Below the pieces are notes generated by a model. That model saw only the letters and a list, made by a program, of their open reading frames with translations. It made no database searches and was not told the DNA's origin. Shown here piece after piece: positions 17,654-25,960 of a DNA stretch of 64,000 nt (within the stretch, counting starts at the first letter, position 1; each line of letters opens with the position of its first letter). The DNA comes from Aeromonas rivipollensis. GTDB lineage: Bacteria > Pseudomonadota > Gammaproteobacteria > Enterobacterales > Aeromonadaceae. The position numbers were made by a program, and so were the translations under genes. The stretch is taken from contig NZ_CP149130.1 of the NCBI RefSeq assembly GCF_037811135.1, forward strand, positions 1,546,501-1,610,500, written 5' to 3'.

Positions 17654-18925
17654 TTGTCCTTTCAACGCCGTCACTCACGCTGGTATGAACGTGTGTTATT
17701 CAGCCCTCCTGCCTTGTTCATCTTCGGGGCCTTGCTTGCTGTTTGTTTGCCAGCCATAGAGCGATGGGGCCTGGAGTTTTGGCATCAGCTTGATGCCGTC
17801 CGGATCAATACCTTGAGCGGTGCCTTTGTGGCCTTCCTGCTGACAGGGATAGTGCTCCAACGTTTCTTGCGCTACCCGGGGGCCAGCCCGGTGGCCTATA
17901 TGATCCCTACTGTGACGACCCTTTATGGTGCTCTTGTAGGGATCCTCTTCTTCCTGCGTCTGCCTTACAGCAGGCAGGTGTTGTTCGAGTCATATTTGGT
18001 GGCGCTGCTTTGCTGCTGGCTGGCCTACTTCATCGGCCGCCGTTACCGGACGCCCAAGTATGCCTTGCTGCCCTTTGGTGACTACCAGGCCCTGACTCAG
18101 CACACCAGCGTGCAGTGGCGTCTGCTGGACAAACCCGATCTCGGTGCCGTGCGCTATGACGCCGTGGTGGCAGACCTTAGGGATGAGAAGCTGGCTGGCG
18201 AGTGGGAGCGTTTCCTCGCTCGCTGCGCTCTGGCTCATATCCCCGTCTATCACATCAAGCAGATCAGCGAGACCCTCACCGGCCGGGTGAAGATTGACCA
18301 TCTGCACGAGAACCAGCTTGGCTCCCTGTTACCCTCTCCCGTGTATGCCTTCATCAAGCGGGGCATGGACATACTGGCCGCGGTGATCGCGATCCCGCTG
18401 TTCTCCCCCTTGATGCTGGTGACGGCCATCCTCATTAAGCTGGAGAGCCCGGGCCCCGTGATGTTCCTGCAAAACCGGGTAGGGAAGGGTAACCAGGATT
18501 TCAGGATCTACAAGTTCCGCAGTATGTGCCAGAACTCCGAGCAGCACGGTGCCCAGTTTGCCCAGGACGGTGACATGCGCGTCACTCGGGTGGGCAAGGT
18601 GATCCGCAAGCTGCGTATCGACGAGTTGCCGCAGTTCTTCAACGTTCTCAAAGGGGACATGAGCCTGATTGGGCCGAGACCGGAGCAGCGTACCTTCGTC
18701 GATCAGTTCGAACGGGAGATCCCCTTCTACATGTATCGCCATATAGTGCGGCCCGGGATCAGTGGCTGGGCGCAAGTGGTGCACGGCTATGCTGCCGATG
18801 CCGATGACACGCGCATCAAGATTGAGCACGATTTTTACTACATCAAGCACTTCTCCCTCTGGCTGGATGTGCTCATCGTGTTCAAGACCATCCGCACCAT
18901 TCTGACCGGTTTTGGCGCACGGTAA
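17654..18925 (+). CDS. WbaP-type undecaprenyl-phosphate sugar-1-P transferase
   Basis: Initiating polyprenyl-phosphate glycosyltransferase (bacterial sugar transferase family), 423 residues. Several N-terminal membrane segments (about 15-125) precede a central loop. A re-entrant hydrophobic helix around 233-258 (KRGMDILAAVIAIPLFSP) follows. The cytosolic catalytic core contains ESPGPVMFLQNRVGKG and DELPQFFNVLKGDMSLIGPRP. It loads the first sugar phosphate onto the lipid carrier. The start is TTG at 17654 behind a GGGGG stretch and is not certain. GC content is back to the chromosomal level, suggesting it belongs to the conserved right flank. Confidence 0.85.
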   Translation: MSFQRRHSRWYERVLFSPPALFIFGALLAVCLPAIERWGLEFWHQLDAVRINTLSGAFVAFLLTGIVLQRFLRYPGASPVAYMIPTVTTLYGALVGILFFLRLPYSRQVLFESYLVALLCCWLAYFIGRRYRTPKYALLPFGDYQALTQHTSVQWRLLDKPDLGAVRYDAVVADLRDEKLAGEWERFLARCALAHIPVYHIKQISETLTGRVKIDHLHENQLGSLLPSPVYAFIKRGMDILAAVIAIPLFSPLMLVTAILIKLESPGPVMFLQNRVGKGNQDFRIYKFRSMCQNSEQHGAQFAQDGDMRVTRVGKVIRKLRIDELPQFFNVLKGDMSLIGPRPEQRTFVDQFEREIPFYMYRHIVRPGISGWAQVVHGYAADADDTRIKIEHDFYYIKHFSLWLDVLIVFKTIRTILTGFGAR

Positions 18926-18930
18926 TTCCG

Positions 18931-19848
18931 ATGCGGATCTTGTTGCTGGGGGCTCGTGGCCAGTTGGGACGAGCCCTTTTTTCTGCCCTTTGCCGGGATT
19001 ACCCCCATTGGCAGGTGACGGCCCTTGGCAGGTCTGAGTGCGACATCACCGACCCCCGTGCGCTGATTGGTGCCCTGGATCGCCATCAGCCGGAGGTGCT
19101 CCTCAACGGGGCTGCCTATGCGGCAGTCGATCTTGCACAGAGTCAGCCTGTGCTGGCAGATCGCATCAATCATCAGGCGGTGGCACTCCTTGCCCGGGAA
19201 GCCTGTAACAGGGGGGCGCTGCTGGTGCACTTCTCCACCGACTATGTGTTTGATGGCACAGGGATAAGACCCTGGGCTGAGACGGACAAGCCCAATCCCA
19301 TCAATGTCTATGGTGCAAGCAAGTATGCCGGTGAGCAGGCCATTCAAGCGTTGTGTCCTGATCATCTGATCCTTCGCACCAGCTGGCTCTATGGTGGTGA
19401 AGGCCCGCATTTCGCTCGTTCTATACTTGACCGCGCCAGGGAGGGGGGGGGCCTTCAAGTGGTGGATGATCAATGGGGTGCGCCGACCCAGGTTCACTGG
19501 CTGGCAAGGGTAGCGGTGTTTGCGCTGTCACAAGTGCTGAACGATCCGGGTAAGGGAGGCTTGTATCATCTGACGTGCGAGGGGGAGACAAGCTGGTATG
19601 GCTTTGCCTCTGCGCTGGTACGAGAAGCTTGTCGGTTGGGGCTGTTGACGCATTCCGTTCCGGTTAATCCCATTCCGTCGGCGAACTGGCCCCAGGCGGC
19701 CCGTCGTCCGCTCAACTCCAGGCTCGATTGCCGACTGTTCTCTACTGTTTTTGGCATCAGGCTGCCTTCCTGGCAGGAGCAGATGGCTAGCTGGCTGGCC
19801 AGCCAAGATGCCGATCTTGGGGCGGTGGGTGTTCGCCCCCACCCATGA
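18931..19848 (+). CDS. rmlD: dTDP-4-dehydrorhamnose reductase RmlD
   Basis: Final enzyme of dTDP-L-rhamnose synthesis, 305 residues. The NAD(P)-binding GARGQLGRAL (7-16), FSTDYVFDG (about 104-112) and YGASKYAGE (catalytic YxxxK, about 128-136) are all present. It lies 5 bases after the WbaP-type gene and 32 before rmlA. A tract of nine G (19443-19451) in the codons for an EGGG turn is a candidate slippage site. With rmlB at the start of the cluster the pathway is complete. Confidence 0.93.
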   Translation: MRILLLGARGQLGRALFSALCRDYPHWQVTALGRSECDITDPRALIGALDRHQPEVLLNGAAYAAVDLAQSQPVLADRINHQAVALLAREACNRGALLVHFSTDYVFDGTGIRPWAETDKPNPINVYGASKYAGEQAIQALCPDHLILRTSWLYGGEGPHFARSILDRAREGGGLQVVDDQWGAPTQVHWLARVAVFALSQVLNDPGKGGLYHLTCEGETSWYGFASALVREACRLGLLTHSVPVNPIPSANWPQAARRPLNSRLDCRLFSTVFGIRLPSWQEQMASWLASQDADLGAVGVRPHP

Positions 19849-19880
19849 GTTGCCCCTCTTAACTCCATGGAGTCCCATGC

Positions 19881-20786
19881 ATGATCCAGCGTAAAGGCAT
19901 CATACTGGCCGGTGGTTCGGCCACCCGGCTCTATCCGGCGACTTTGGCCATCAGCAAGCAACTGCTGCCGGTTTATGACAAACCCATGATCTATTATCCC
20001 CTCTCGACCCTGATGCAGGCAGGTATCCGTGACATTCTGATCATCAGCACGCCACTGGATCTGCCCCGTTTCGAATTGCTGCTTGGGGATGGCAGCCAAT
20101 GGGGGATGCGTTTCAGCTACGCGGTGCAGGATGAGCCCAATGGACTGGCACAGGCCCTGCTGATTGCAGAGCCTTTTCTGGCCGGGAGTCCCTGCTGCCT
20201 TATTCTGGGGGACAACATCTTCTACGGCACCGAGCTGCCTCGCCAGTTGCAGCGTGCGAGCGCCAAGGCGCAGGGCGCCACCCTGTTTGCCTATCATGTG
20301 CAGGATCCGGAGCGATACGGCGTCCTTGGATTCGATGAAGAGGGGAGGGTGCAAACGATCGTCGAGAAGCCCGCCTCCCCGGCGAGCCAGTATGCGGTGA
20401 CAGGCATCTATTTTTATGACGCTGACGCTAGCAAGATAGCCCGTACCCTGCACCCGTCGGGGCGGGGGGAGCTTGAGATCACCGATGTCAATTTGTGTTA
20501 TCTGAAACAGCAGCGCCTGGATATCTGCTTTATGGGGCGAGGTTCAGCCTGGCTCGATACCGGTACCCACGACAGTCTGCAGGAGGCCAGCAGCTTCATT
20601 CAGACTCTTGAAAAACGGCAGGGGCTCAAAGTTGCTGCTCCCGAGGAGATCGCCTGGCGCCGTGGCTGGGTATCAGATGAACAGCTTCGGGCCTTGGCAC
20701 GCCCTCTTGCAAAGAGTGGGTATGGCGCCTATCTGCTGCGTTTGTTGCAAGCGCCTTTTGGCAAGACTCATTCCGATTGGGATTGA
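19881..20786 (+). CDS. rmlA: Glucose-1-phosphate thymidylyltransferase RmlA
   Basis: First enzyme of dTDP-rhamnose synthesis, making dTDP-glucose (301 residues). The nucleotide-binding loop reads [13 protein letters not shown], where most family members have GGSGTRLYP; one Gly to Ala change is seen. [27 protein letters not shown] and the C-terminal [14 protein letters not shown] are otherwise canonical. It sits in the rmlD-rmlA-rmlC run. Confidence 0.93.
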   Translation: MIQRKGIILAGGSATRLYPATLAISKQLLPVYDKPMIYYPLSTLMQAGIRDILIISTPLDLPRFELLLGDGSQWGMRFSYAVQDEPNGLAQALLIAEPFLAGSPCCLILGDNIFYGTELPRQLQRASAKAQGATLFAYHVQDPERYGVLGFDEEGRVQTIVEKPASPASQYAVTGIYFYDADASKIARTLHPSGRGELEITDVNLCYLKQQRLDICFMGRGSAWLDTGTHDSLQEASSFIQTLEKRQGLKVAAPEEIAWRRGWVSDEQLRALARPLAKSGYGAYLLRLLQAPFGKTHSDWD

Positions 20787-20840
20787 TAAGGTTGTCTATT
20801 GGGTGATATATCTTTTCCCATCTATTCAAAGACATCACCT

Positions 20841-21368
20841 ATGCACTTTATTTCATTGAAAATTCCGGATGTGTTACACATCCAGCACCAGCGTCATGAA
20901 GATGAGCGAGGCTGCTTTATGGAGCTGTTTCGCCACCAGGACTTCACGCAACAATGTGGCGATCTTTGCTTCGTTCAGGACAACCTGAGTCGCTCCCGGC
21001 AAGGGACGCTGCGTGGCCTTCATTATCAGAGGGAGAGACCGCAAGGCAAGCTCGTACAGGTGATTACCGGCACCATCTTCGATGTGGCGGTCGATGTGCG
21101 CACTGGGAGTCCGACCTATGGCCAATGGGTTGGCATGCAGCTCTCGGCGGAAGACGGAGGGCTGTGGATCCCTCCCGGGTTTGCCCACGGCTTCTATGTA
21201 CAGAGCGAATGGGCCCATGTGCTGTATAAATGCACCGACTATTATGTTCCCGAGCTGGAGGCATCTCTCAACTGGTCGGATCCGACGCTGGCTATTGCGT
21301 GGCCCCTCATGGACAATGTGCCATTGATCTTGTCTGACAAAGACCGTCACGCCCCTTTCTGGAAGTAA
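20841..21368 (+). CDS. rmlC: dTDP-4-dehydrorhamnose 3,5-epimerase RmlC
   Basis: Cupin-fold epimerase acting between RmlB and RmlD, 175 residues from ATG 20841. That start aligns the protein with the family N-terminus (IPDVLHIQHQRHEDERG). The upstream in-frame start at 20799 would add 14 unrelated residues. Conserved are GTLRGLHYQ with the catalytic His, GKLVQVITGTIFDVAVDVR and IPPGFAHGF. The ribosome site before ATG 20841 is weak. It ends 23 bases before wzz. Confidence 0.92.
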   Translation: MHFISLKIPDVLHIQHQRHEDERGCFMELFRHQDFTQQCGDLCFVQDNLSRSRQGTLRGLHYQRERPQGKLVQVITGTIFDVAVDVRTGSPTYGQWVGMQLSAEDGGLWIPPGFAHGFYVQSEWAHVLYKCTDYYVPELEASLNWSDPTLAIAWPLMDNVPLILSDKDRHAPFWK

Positions 21369-21391
21369 CTTCATCATCTTTAGAGCTCAGT

Positions 21392-22474
21392 ATGAACAAA
21401 CAGGTATTCGATAATTCTGACAAACAGTTACCTCAGGGTTGGCAAGCATCCGCCGGCGATGAGATAGATCTGCGTGAGCTGATCCTGGTGTTATGGCACC
21501 AGAAGATCCTGATCCTGCTGGTCGCAGGGGTATTCGCTGCAGCAGGTATAGCTTATGCCCTGCTGGCGCCTCAGGTCTGGGTCAGCCAGGCCGAGATCAA
21601 GTCGCCCACCCTCAAGGAGGTGGAATCACTCGAGCTCAATATCAACCAGCTGATCAATGCCCAGGTGCCGGCGGCGGCTTTCACCTCCTTTGACAAGAAG
21701 GCGCTCTACGGAGATTTCGTCAACAACTTCAATAGCTTCAATAACAAGCGTCAGTTTCTGATGGAGAAAGGTTATCTGGATGCCGAGGCGGCGCAGTCCG
21801 GAGTAACGGACGCGAAAGGCAAGCGACTGTTGCTCAAGACGATGACCGAAGGGATCAATGCCAAGGCCACGGACAAACTGCGTGAAGATGTCACCCTCTC
21901 CTTCGCCGCAGACACGGCGGCCGAGGCCAAGGAGCGCCTGGAGCAATACATCGCCTTCATCCAGCAGCAGGAGTCGGCGATCAAGGGCAAGGAACTGGGC
22001 ACCATCTGGCAGAACCGGATCAAGACGCTGCAGACCCAGTTCGAGAGTGCCAAAATAGATACCCTCAAACAGTTGCAAGACGACATCTTGCGTACCGAAT
22101 ACAGCCTGCGTATTGCCCAGGTGGCTGGACTGGAGGCGCCGGTACAGAACCTGCAGGATCAGGGCAGCCTGCCCATCGATCTGGGGGCTCGCGCCCTGGC
22201 TGAGAAGCTCAAGATCCTCAAGGAGATCAAGAATCCCGAGTTCCTCAACCCGGCGCTGAGCGATCTGCGTCTGCAACTCAGCAGTCTCCAGGCCATCAAG
22301 CTGGAGGAGCTACCGTTCCAGTCCTTCGCCTATCTGGCTTCACCGAGTGAACCCCTGAGCCGTGACAAACCCAAGCGCTCACTGGTCGTGGTCTTGGCCA
22401 CTTTGCTTGGCGGCATGCTGGGAGTGGGGATAGTGCTGGTACGTCATGCGTTTCGCAGGCCAGAACCGGCATGA
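21392..22474 (+). CDS. wzz: Wzz O-antigen chain-length determinant
   Basis: Polysaccharide co-polymerase of 360 residues. A cytosolic N-terminus with EIDLRELILVLWHQK leads into the first membrane helix (about 36-57). A long periplasmic domain with coiled-coil character follows. A proline-containing segment (SPSEPLSRDKPKRS) then precedes the second helix (about 330-352). It would set the modal length of the O chain made by the Wzy protein. A terminator-like hairpin follows, so it probably ends the ops-controlled unit. Confidence 0.92.
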   Translation: MNKQVFDNSDKQLPQGWQASAGDEIDLRELILVLWHQKILILLVAGVFAAAGIAYALLAPQVWVSQAEIKSPTLKEVESLELNINQLINAQVPAAAFTSFDKKALYGDFVNNFNSFNNKRQFLMEKGYLDAEAAQSGVTDAKGKRLLLKTMTEGINAKATDKLREDVTLSFAADTAAEAKERLEQYIAFIQQQESAIKGKELGTIWQNRIKTLQTQFESAKIDTLKQLQDDILRTEYSLRIAQVAGLEAPVQNLQDQGSLPIDLGARALAEKLKILKEIKNPEFLNPALSDLRLQLSSLQAIKLEELPFQSFAYLASPSEPLSRDKPKRSLVVVLATLLGGMLGVGIVLVRHAFRRPEPA

Positions 22475-22490
22475 TGACAAGGAAGTGAAC

Positions 22491-22513
22491 AAGGGGGGCT
22501 GTTGCCCCCTTTT
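22491..22513 (+). terminator. Rho-independent terminator after wzz
   Basis: AAGGGGG and CCCCCTT pair around a 7-base loop and run into TTTTA, 16 bases after the wzz stop. It separates the O-antigen operon from the oligosaccharyltransferase gene, although RfaH-modified polymerase could read through. Confidence 0.7.
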
Positions 22514-22540
22514 ACGTATGGGTTGCTTGGTGACGACACC

Positions 22541-24286
22541 ATGAGAATGACACTGCAGGGATCAGGGACGATGAGGACAACAACAGGGATCTTTGGCTTG
22601 GTCAGCATCCTCTATTGGCTGCTGGGCATGCACTTTTTCATGCACAACCCGGGCGGGGCCGGGCTCTATCTGCCTTTCAACGCCTGGGGCTGGATCTTCG
22701 CGAGCCTGGTGATGGCGCTGGGGCTGTGGCAGGTCACCCTCAGCCAGCGGCTGGTGGTTTCGCCGCTGCTAACGGCGTTGTGGCTGGGGGCCTTGCTGCT
22801 GCTCTTGCCCATGGCCTATCCGGGCTTCGAGCTCAAGGACTATGCCATCCCCCGCCTGTTGGGGCTGTTTGCCGGTCTGCTGTTTCTCGCTTGCCTCTAT
22901 CAATGGCGACTGGACCGTCAGATGCGGGATCGGCTGCTCTACCTGCTGCTGGGGGCAGTAGCCATAGAGGCGTTGCTCGGCCTGGTGCAGTACTACCTGC
23001 TGGTGCCGGGCAACTGGATAGGCTACGACACCAGAACTAATCGCCCTTACGGTATCTTCCAGCAACCCAACGTGATGGCGACCTTTATGGCAACCGGGTT
23101 TGCTTTGGCGATATGGCTTCAGATGCGAGGGCACGCCAACCCCTGGCTCAAGGGGCTGCGTCATGGCGTGATCCTGGCGACCGCCTTGCTACTGGTGGTG
23201 CTGCAGTCCCGGGTGGGCCAGCTGGGCGGGGCCTTGGCTCTGATCCTGCTGCTGCCGCAGTTGCATCGCGAGCGGCAACTGGGGCGGGTGTTGGGGCTGG
23301 TTGGGCTGGGCATAGCGCTCGGGCTGGCATCCCAGTACTGGATGGCGGGGGTCAGGCGGGGGCTGGAGATATATCAGTCCGGCGGCATGAGATCCATCTA
23401 CTGGCCCTATGCCGCCAGGCTGATTGCCGAGGCGCCCTGGACCGGCTGGGGCTATGGCAGTTTCGAGTCCGTGTTCCTCCAGCATTACATGGCGGACAAG
23501 GCGCTCAACCCCGCCATGGTGCAGATCGAGTACAACCTGGATCACCCCCACAACGAGTTTCTCTACTGGGCGGTGGAAGGGGGGCTTGCCCCCATGCTCG
23601 GCATGGCGCTAGTGGGCGGGGCCCTGCTGTGGCGACTGGGTAGGGCCGGCTGGGTCAGGGGGATGGCCTTGCTGGCACTGGTGACTCCCATTCTGCTGCA
23701 CACCCAGACCGAGTATCCCTTCTACCACGCCATCGCCCTGTGGTGGGCGCTGCTGCTGCTCATCCATGTGCTGGATGCGGAAGTGGAGGAGGGGGGGACG
23801 GCGGGCCACGCCAACTGGCGGGAGCATATCTACCGCCCCTGGCTCTTGCTGCGTTTCTTGGCCATTGGCATTCCCCTGACTGTCGTCCCCTTCATGCTGA
23901 CGGCTCTGCATACCGCCTGGGTGGTGACCAAGTATGAGCGCGGTGGCTACAAGCAGCCTGCGTTGCTGCTCGACATCGTCAACCCCATGGCCTGGCTGAC
24001 CCGGGTAGAGTTCGACGTCAACGCGGTGCGCCTGATGGTGGGCTTGCAGGCCAACAACAAGGCAGAGCTGGAAGCCTATCTCGACTGGGGGCAGGCGTTT
24101 GTACGCCATACCCCCAGGGCCAACATCTACGCCAACATGGTGATTGCCCTCAATGCGCTGGGGCGGACCGAGGAGGCCGACCGCCTGCGCACCCAGGCGC
24201 TGATGCTCTATCCGGGTGAGCCCTTGCTCACCGCCTCGGCGGCCAAATCGGTCGCCGCTACCCTGGAGCCCAAGCCCTCCTCATGA
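22541..24286 (+). CDS. PglL-like O-oligosaccharyltransferase (Wzy_C family)
   Basis: Polytopic membrane protein of about 580 residues with ten or more N-terminal helices. The segment GYDTRTNRPYGIFQQPNVMA matches the PglL_A signature of protein O-glycosylation ligases. The Wzy_C block contains DHPHNEFLYWAVEGG (catalytic-loop His), and a C-terminal soluble region resembles Wzy_C_2. Such enzymes move lipid-linked glycans to pilin or other proteins, whereas WaaL moves them to lipid A core; both belong to one superfamily. Location beside wzz suggests it may use the O unit made here. Starts at 22541 or 22571 are both plausible. Confidence 0.75.
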   Translation: MRMTLQGSGTMRTTTGIFGLVSILYWLLGMHFFMHNPGGAGLYLPFNAWGWIFASLVMALGLWQVTLSQRLVVSPLLTALWLGALLLLLPMAYPGFELKDYAIPRLLGLFAGLLFLACLYQWRLDRQMRDRLLYLLLGAVAIEALLGLVQYYLLVPGNWIGYDTRTNRPYGIFQQPNVMATFMATGFALAIWLQMRGHANPWLKGLRHGVILATALLLVVLQSRVGQLGGALALILLLPQLHRERQLGRVLGLVGLGIALGLASQYWMAGVRRGLEIYQSGGMRSIYWPYAARLIAEAPWTGWGYGSFESVFLQHYMADKALNPAMVQIEYNLDHPHNEFLYWAVEGGLAPMLGMALVGGALLWRLGRAGWVRGMALLALVTPILLHTQTEYPFYHAIALWWALLLLIHVLDAEVEEGGTAGHANWREHIYRPWLLLRFLAIGIPLTVVPFMLTALHTAWVVTKYERGGYKQPALLLDIVNPMAWLTRVEFDVNAVRLMVGLQANNKAELEAYLDWGQAFVRHTPRANIYANMVIALNALGRTEEADRLRTQALMLYPGEPLLTASAAKSVAATLEPKPSS

Positions 24287-24315
24287 GCGGGCCGGACACC
24301 GCTTTCCCTTACTCC

Positions 24316-24340
24316 ATCACGGCCGCCTTGCGGCCGTGAT
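24316..24340 (+). terminator. Hairpin terminator after pglL-like gene
   Basis: ATCACGGCCGC and GCGGCCGTGAT form a perfect 11-bp stem with a CTT loop, about 30 bases after the stop. It is followed by CATTTCC rather than a clean U-tract, so termination strength is uncertain. Confidence 0.6.
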
Positions 24341-24463
24341 CATTTCCACTTCAGGCAAGCTCACAGTCAGGATCGGCGGTGTAGTCTCCCGAATGGGGAT
24401 GGCGGGACCGCGCAGGCGCGGTGTCGGCGCCATCGGGTCTCAGTCGTCATCGGAGTCGACATA

Positions 24464-24916
24464 GTGAAGAAGATTGCATTCATGGTTACCAGCCTGCTCA
24501 TTCTGATGGGCACACCGGCCCTCGCAGGCACCAGCGCCCAGGTGGAATACGGCACAGTGCAAGAGAGCCGCGTCCTGACCCAGGAGGCGGCACCCCAGCA
24601 GGGCGGAACCCGGCCACTTCGCACCATAGGGGCCGCTGCCCTGGGGGCGGCCGTCGGCAGCCAATTTGGTGGTGGCTCGGGCCAGACTGTCGCCACCACT
24701 GTGGGGGCTGTGGCGGGAGCCGAGGCTTCCCGTCGCCGTCAGGGCAACCAGCAGAGCGTGCAGGGCAAGCAGAGGGTCGAGCTGCTAATCAAGACCGAGG
24801 CGGGAAAACTGCTCAACGTCGTGCAGGATCAGGATCCCGCGCTCAGATTCAACAAGGGGGACAAGGTGCGCATCCTGACCACGGGAACGGATACCCGGGT
24901 CGACAAGTCCGTCTAG
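24464..24916 (+). CDS. Secreted glycine-zipper envelope protein
   Basis: A 150-residue exported protein starting at GTG with GGAG eight bases upstream. A signal peptide (about 1-21, ending GTPALA) has no lipobox Cys, unlike SlyB-type lipoproteins. The central segment TIGAAALGAAVGSQFGGGSG with further GAVAGAEA is a glycine-zipper pair of helices. The C-terminal part (VELLIKTEAGKLLNVVQDQD) resembles the SlyB/Pcp tail. It is probably in the outer membrane or periplasm and structural in function. Flanked by hairpins on both sides, so likely monocistronic. Confidence 0.75.
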   Translation: MKKIAFMVTSLLILMGTPALAGTSAQVEYGTVQESRVLTQEAAPQQGGTRPLRTIGAAALGAAVGSQFGGGSGQTVATTVGAVAGAEASRRRQGNQQSVQGKQRVELLIKTEAGKLLNVVQDQDPALRFNKGDKVRILTTGTDTRVDKSV

Positions 24917-24939
24917 GGGGCTGCCTGGCGGTATGATGT

Positions 24940-24958
24940 CAGGGGGGTTAGCCCCCTG
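24940..24958 (+). terminator. Hairpin, weak terminator
   Basis: CAGGGGG and CCCCCTG pair around GTTAG, 24 bases after the glycine-zipper gene. No U-tract follows, so the terminator call rests on position. Confidence 0.4.
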
Positions 24959-25089
24959 GTTGCGGCCGGATTGTACGATGTTTCATCAAGGGTTTCATCG
25001 GCTCGCAAAAATGCGGTTCAGTGCTGGACGGCGAGAGCGCCTTGGCTAAGATAACCGTCTTAACGTCTTGTTTGGCAAGGGAGTATGAA

Positions 25090-25743
25090 ATGGAGATAGT
25101 ACTAGGCCCATTAGAGGCTCGCGTGATCGGCTGCCTGATAGAGAAAGAGATCTGCACGCCGGATCAGTACCCTCTCTCTCTCAATGCACTGGTCAATGCC
25201 TGCAACCAGAAGAGCAATCGCGAACCCGTGCTCGAGCTCGCCGAGCTGGATATCCGCGCCGTCATCGACGAACTGATCCGCCGCCGTCTGGTGGTCAACA
25301 CAGCCGGCTTCAATGCCCGGGTGCCCCGCTATCAGCACCGTTTCTGCAACACCGAGTTTGGTGAACTGAAGTTCAGCGCCCAGGAGCTCGGCATTATCTG
25401 CGAGCTCTTGCTGCGGGGCCCCCAGACCCCGGGCGAGCTGCGCTCGCGCACCAACCGGCTGTGCAGCTTCGACGATGTGACCGAGGTGGATGCGGTGCTG
25501 GCCGCGCTGGCCGAGCGGGGACCCTATGTGGTCAAGCTGCCCCGTGAGCCGGGCAAGCGGGAATCCCGCTATGCCCACCTGTTTGGTGGCGAAATCGATC
25601 TGGAAGCTCTGGCCGAGGCCGCTCCCGCCAGCGGCTATGCCTCTCCTGCCGCCGATCGCCTGAGCCAGCTGGAAGAGGAAGTTGAGCGCCTCAAGTCGCA
25701 GTTGCAGGCCCTGGAGGCCCGTCTGGCGCGCCTGGAAGGCTGA
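25090..25743 (+). CDS. YceH / DUF480 family protein
   Basis: Conserved 217-residue protein of unknown biochemical function, with two predicted winged-helix domains. The N-terminus LGPLEARVIGCLIEKEICTP and the motif CNQKSNREPV are diagnostic of DUF480. A C-terminal leucine-heptad segment (LEEEVERLKSQLQALEARLARLE) should form a coiled coil. ATG 25090 has AAGGGAG six bases upstream; the upstream in-frame ATG at 25021 lacks a site. A strong terminator follows. Confidence 0.9.
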   Translation: MEIVLGPLEARVIGCLIEKEICTPDQYPLSLNALVNACNQKSNREPVLELAELDIRAVIDELIRRRLVVNTAGFNARVPRYQHRFCNTEFGELKFSAQELGIICELLLRGPQTPGELRSRTNRLCSFDDVTEVDAVLAALAERGPYVVKLPREPGKRESRYAHLFGGEIDLEALAEAAPASGYASPAADRLSQLEEEVERLKSQLQALEARLARLEG

Positions 25744-25771
25744 GTTAGGCGAGTTGGCTTACCCCATCAGG

Positions 25772-25792
25772 AGGCGCTGCGGCGCCTTTTTT
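25772..25792 (+). terminator. Rho-independent terminator after yceH
   Basis: AGGCGC and GCGCCT pair around TGCG and are followed by six T, about 30 bases after the yceH stop. Confidence 0.85.
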
Positions 25793-25960
25793 CATGTCCC
25801 GTTGGCCGCCCGCAGCGCCCTCGCAGAGGATGACCCGCCCGGCCCCCAGTCTCCGCTTTTATGAGCCTGGCCGCTTTTTTTGTACTAATTCGCGGTTAAG
25901 GGTCGAGCCGCCGCCGCTTTCCCGTTAAAATTCCGCCTTTGCACCTGCCCGCGAGTTCTG

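Noticed and set aside
22502..22540. Upstream TTG start for the PglL-like gene
   Set aside because: It lies inside the wzz terminator hairpin; ATG 22541 or 22571 is more plausible.
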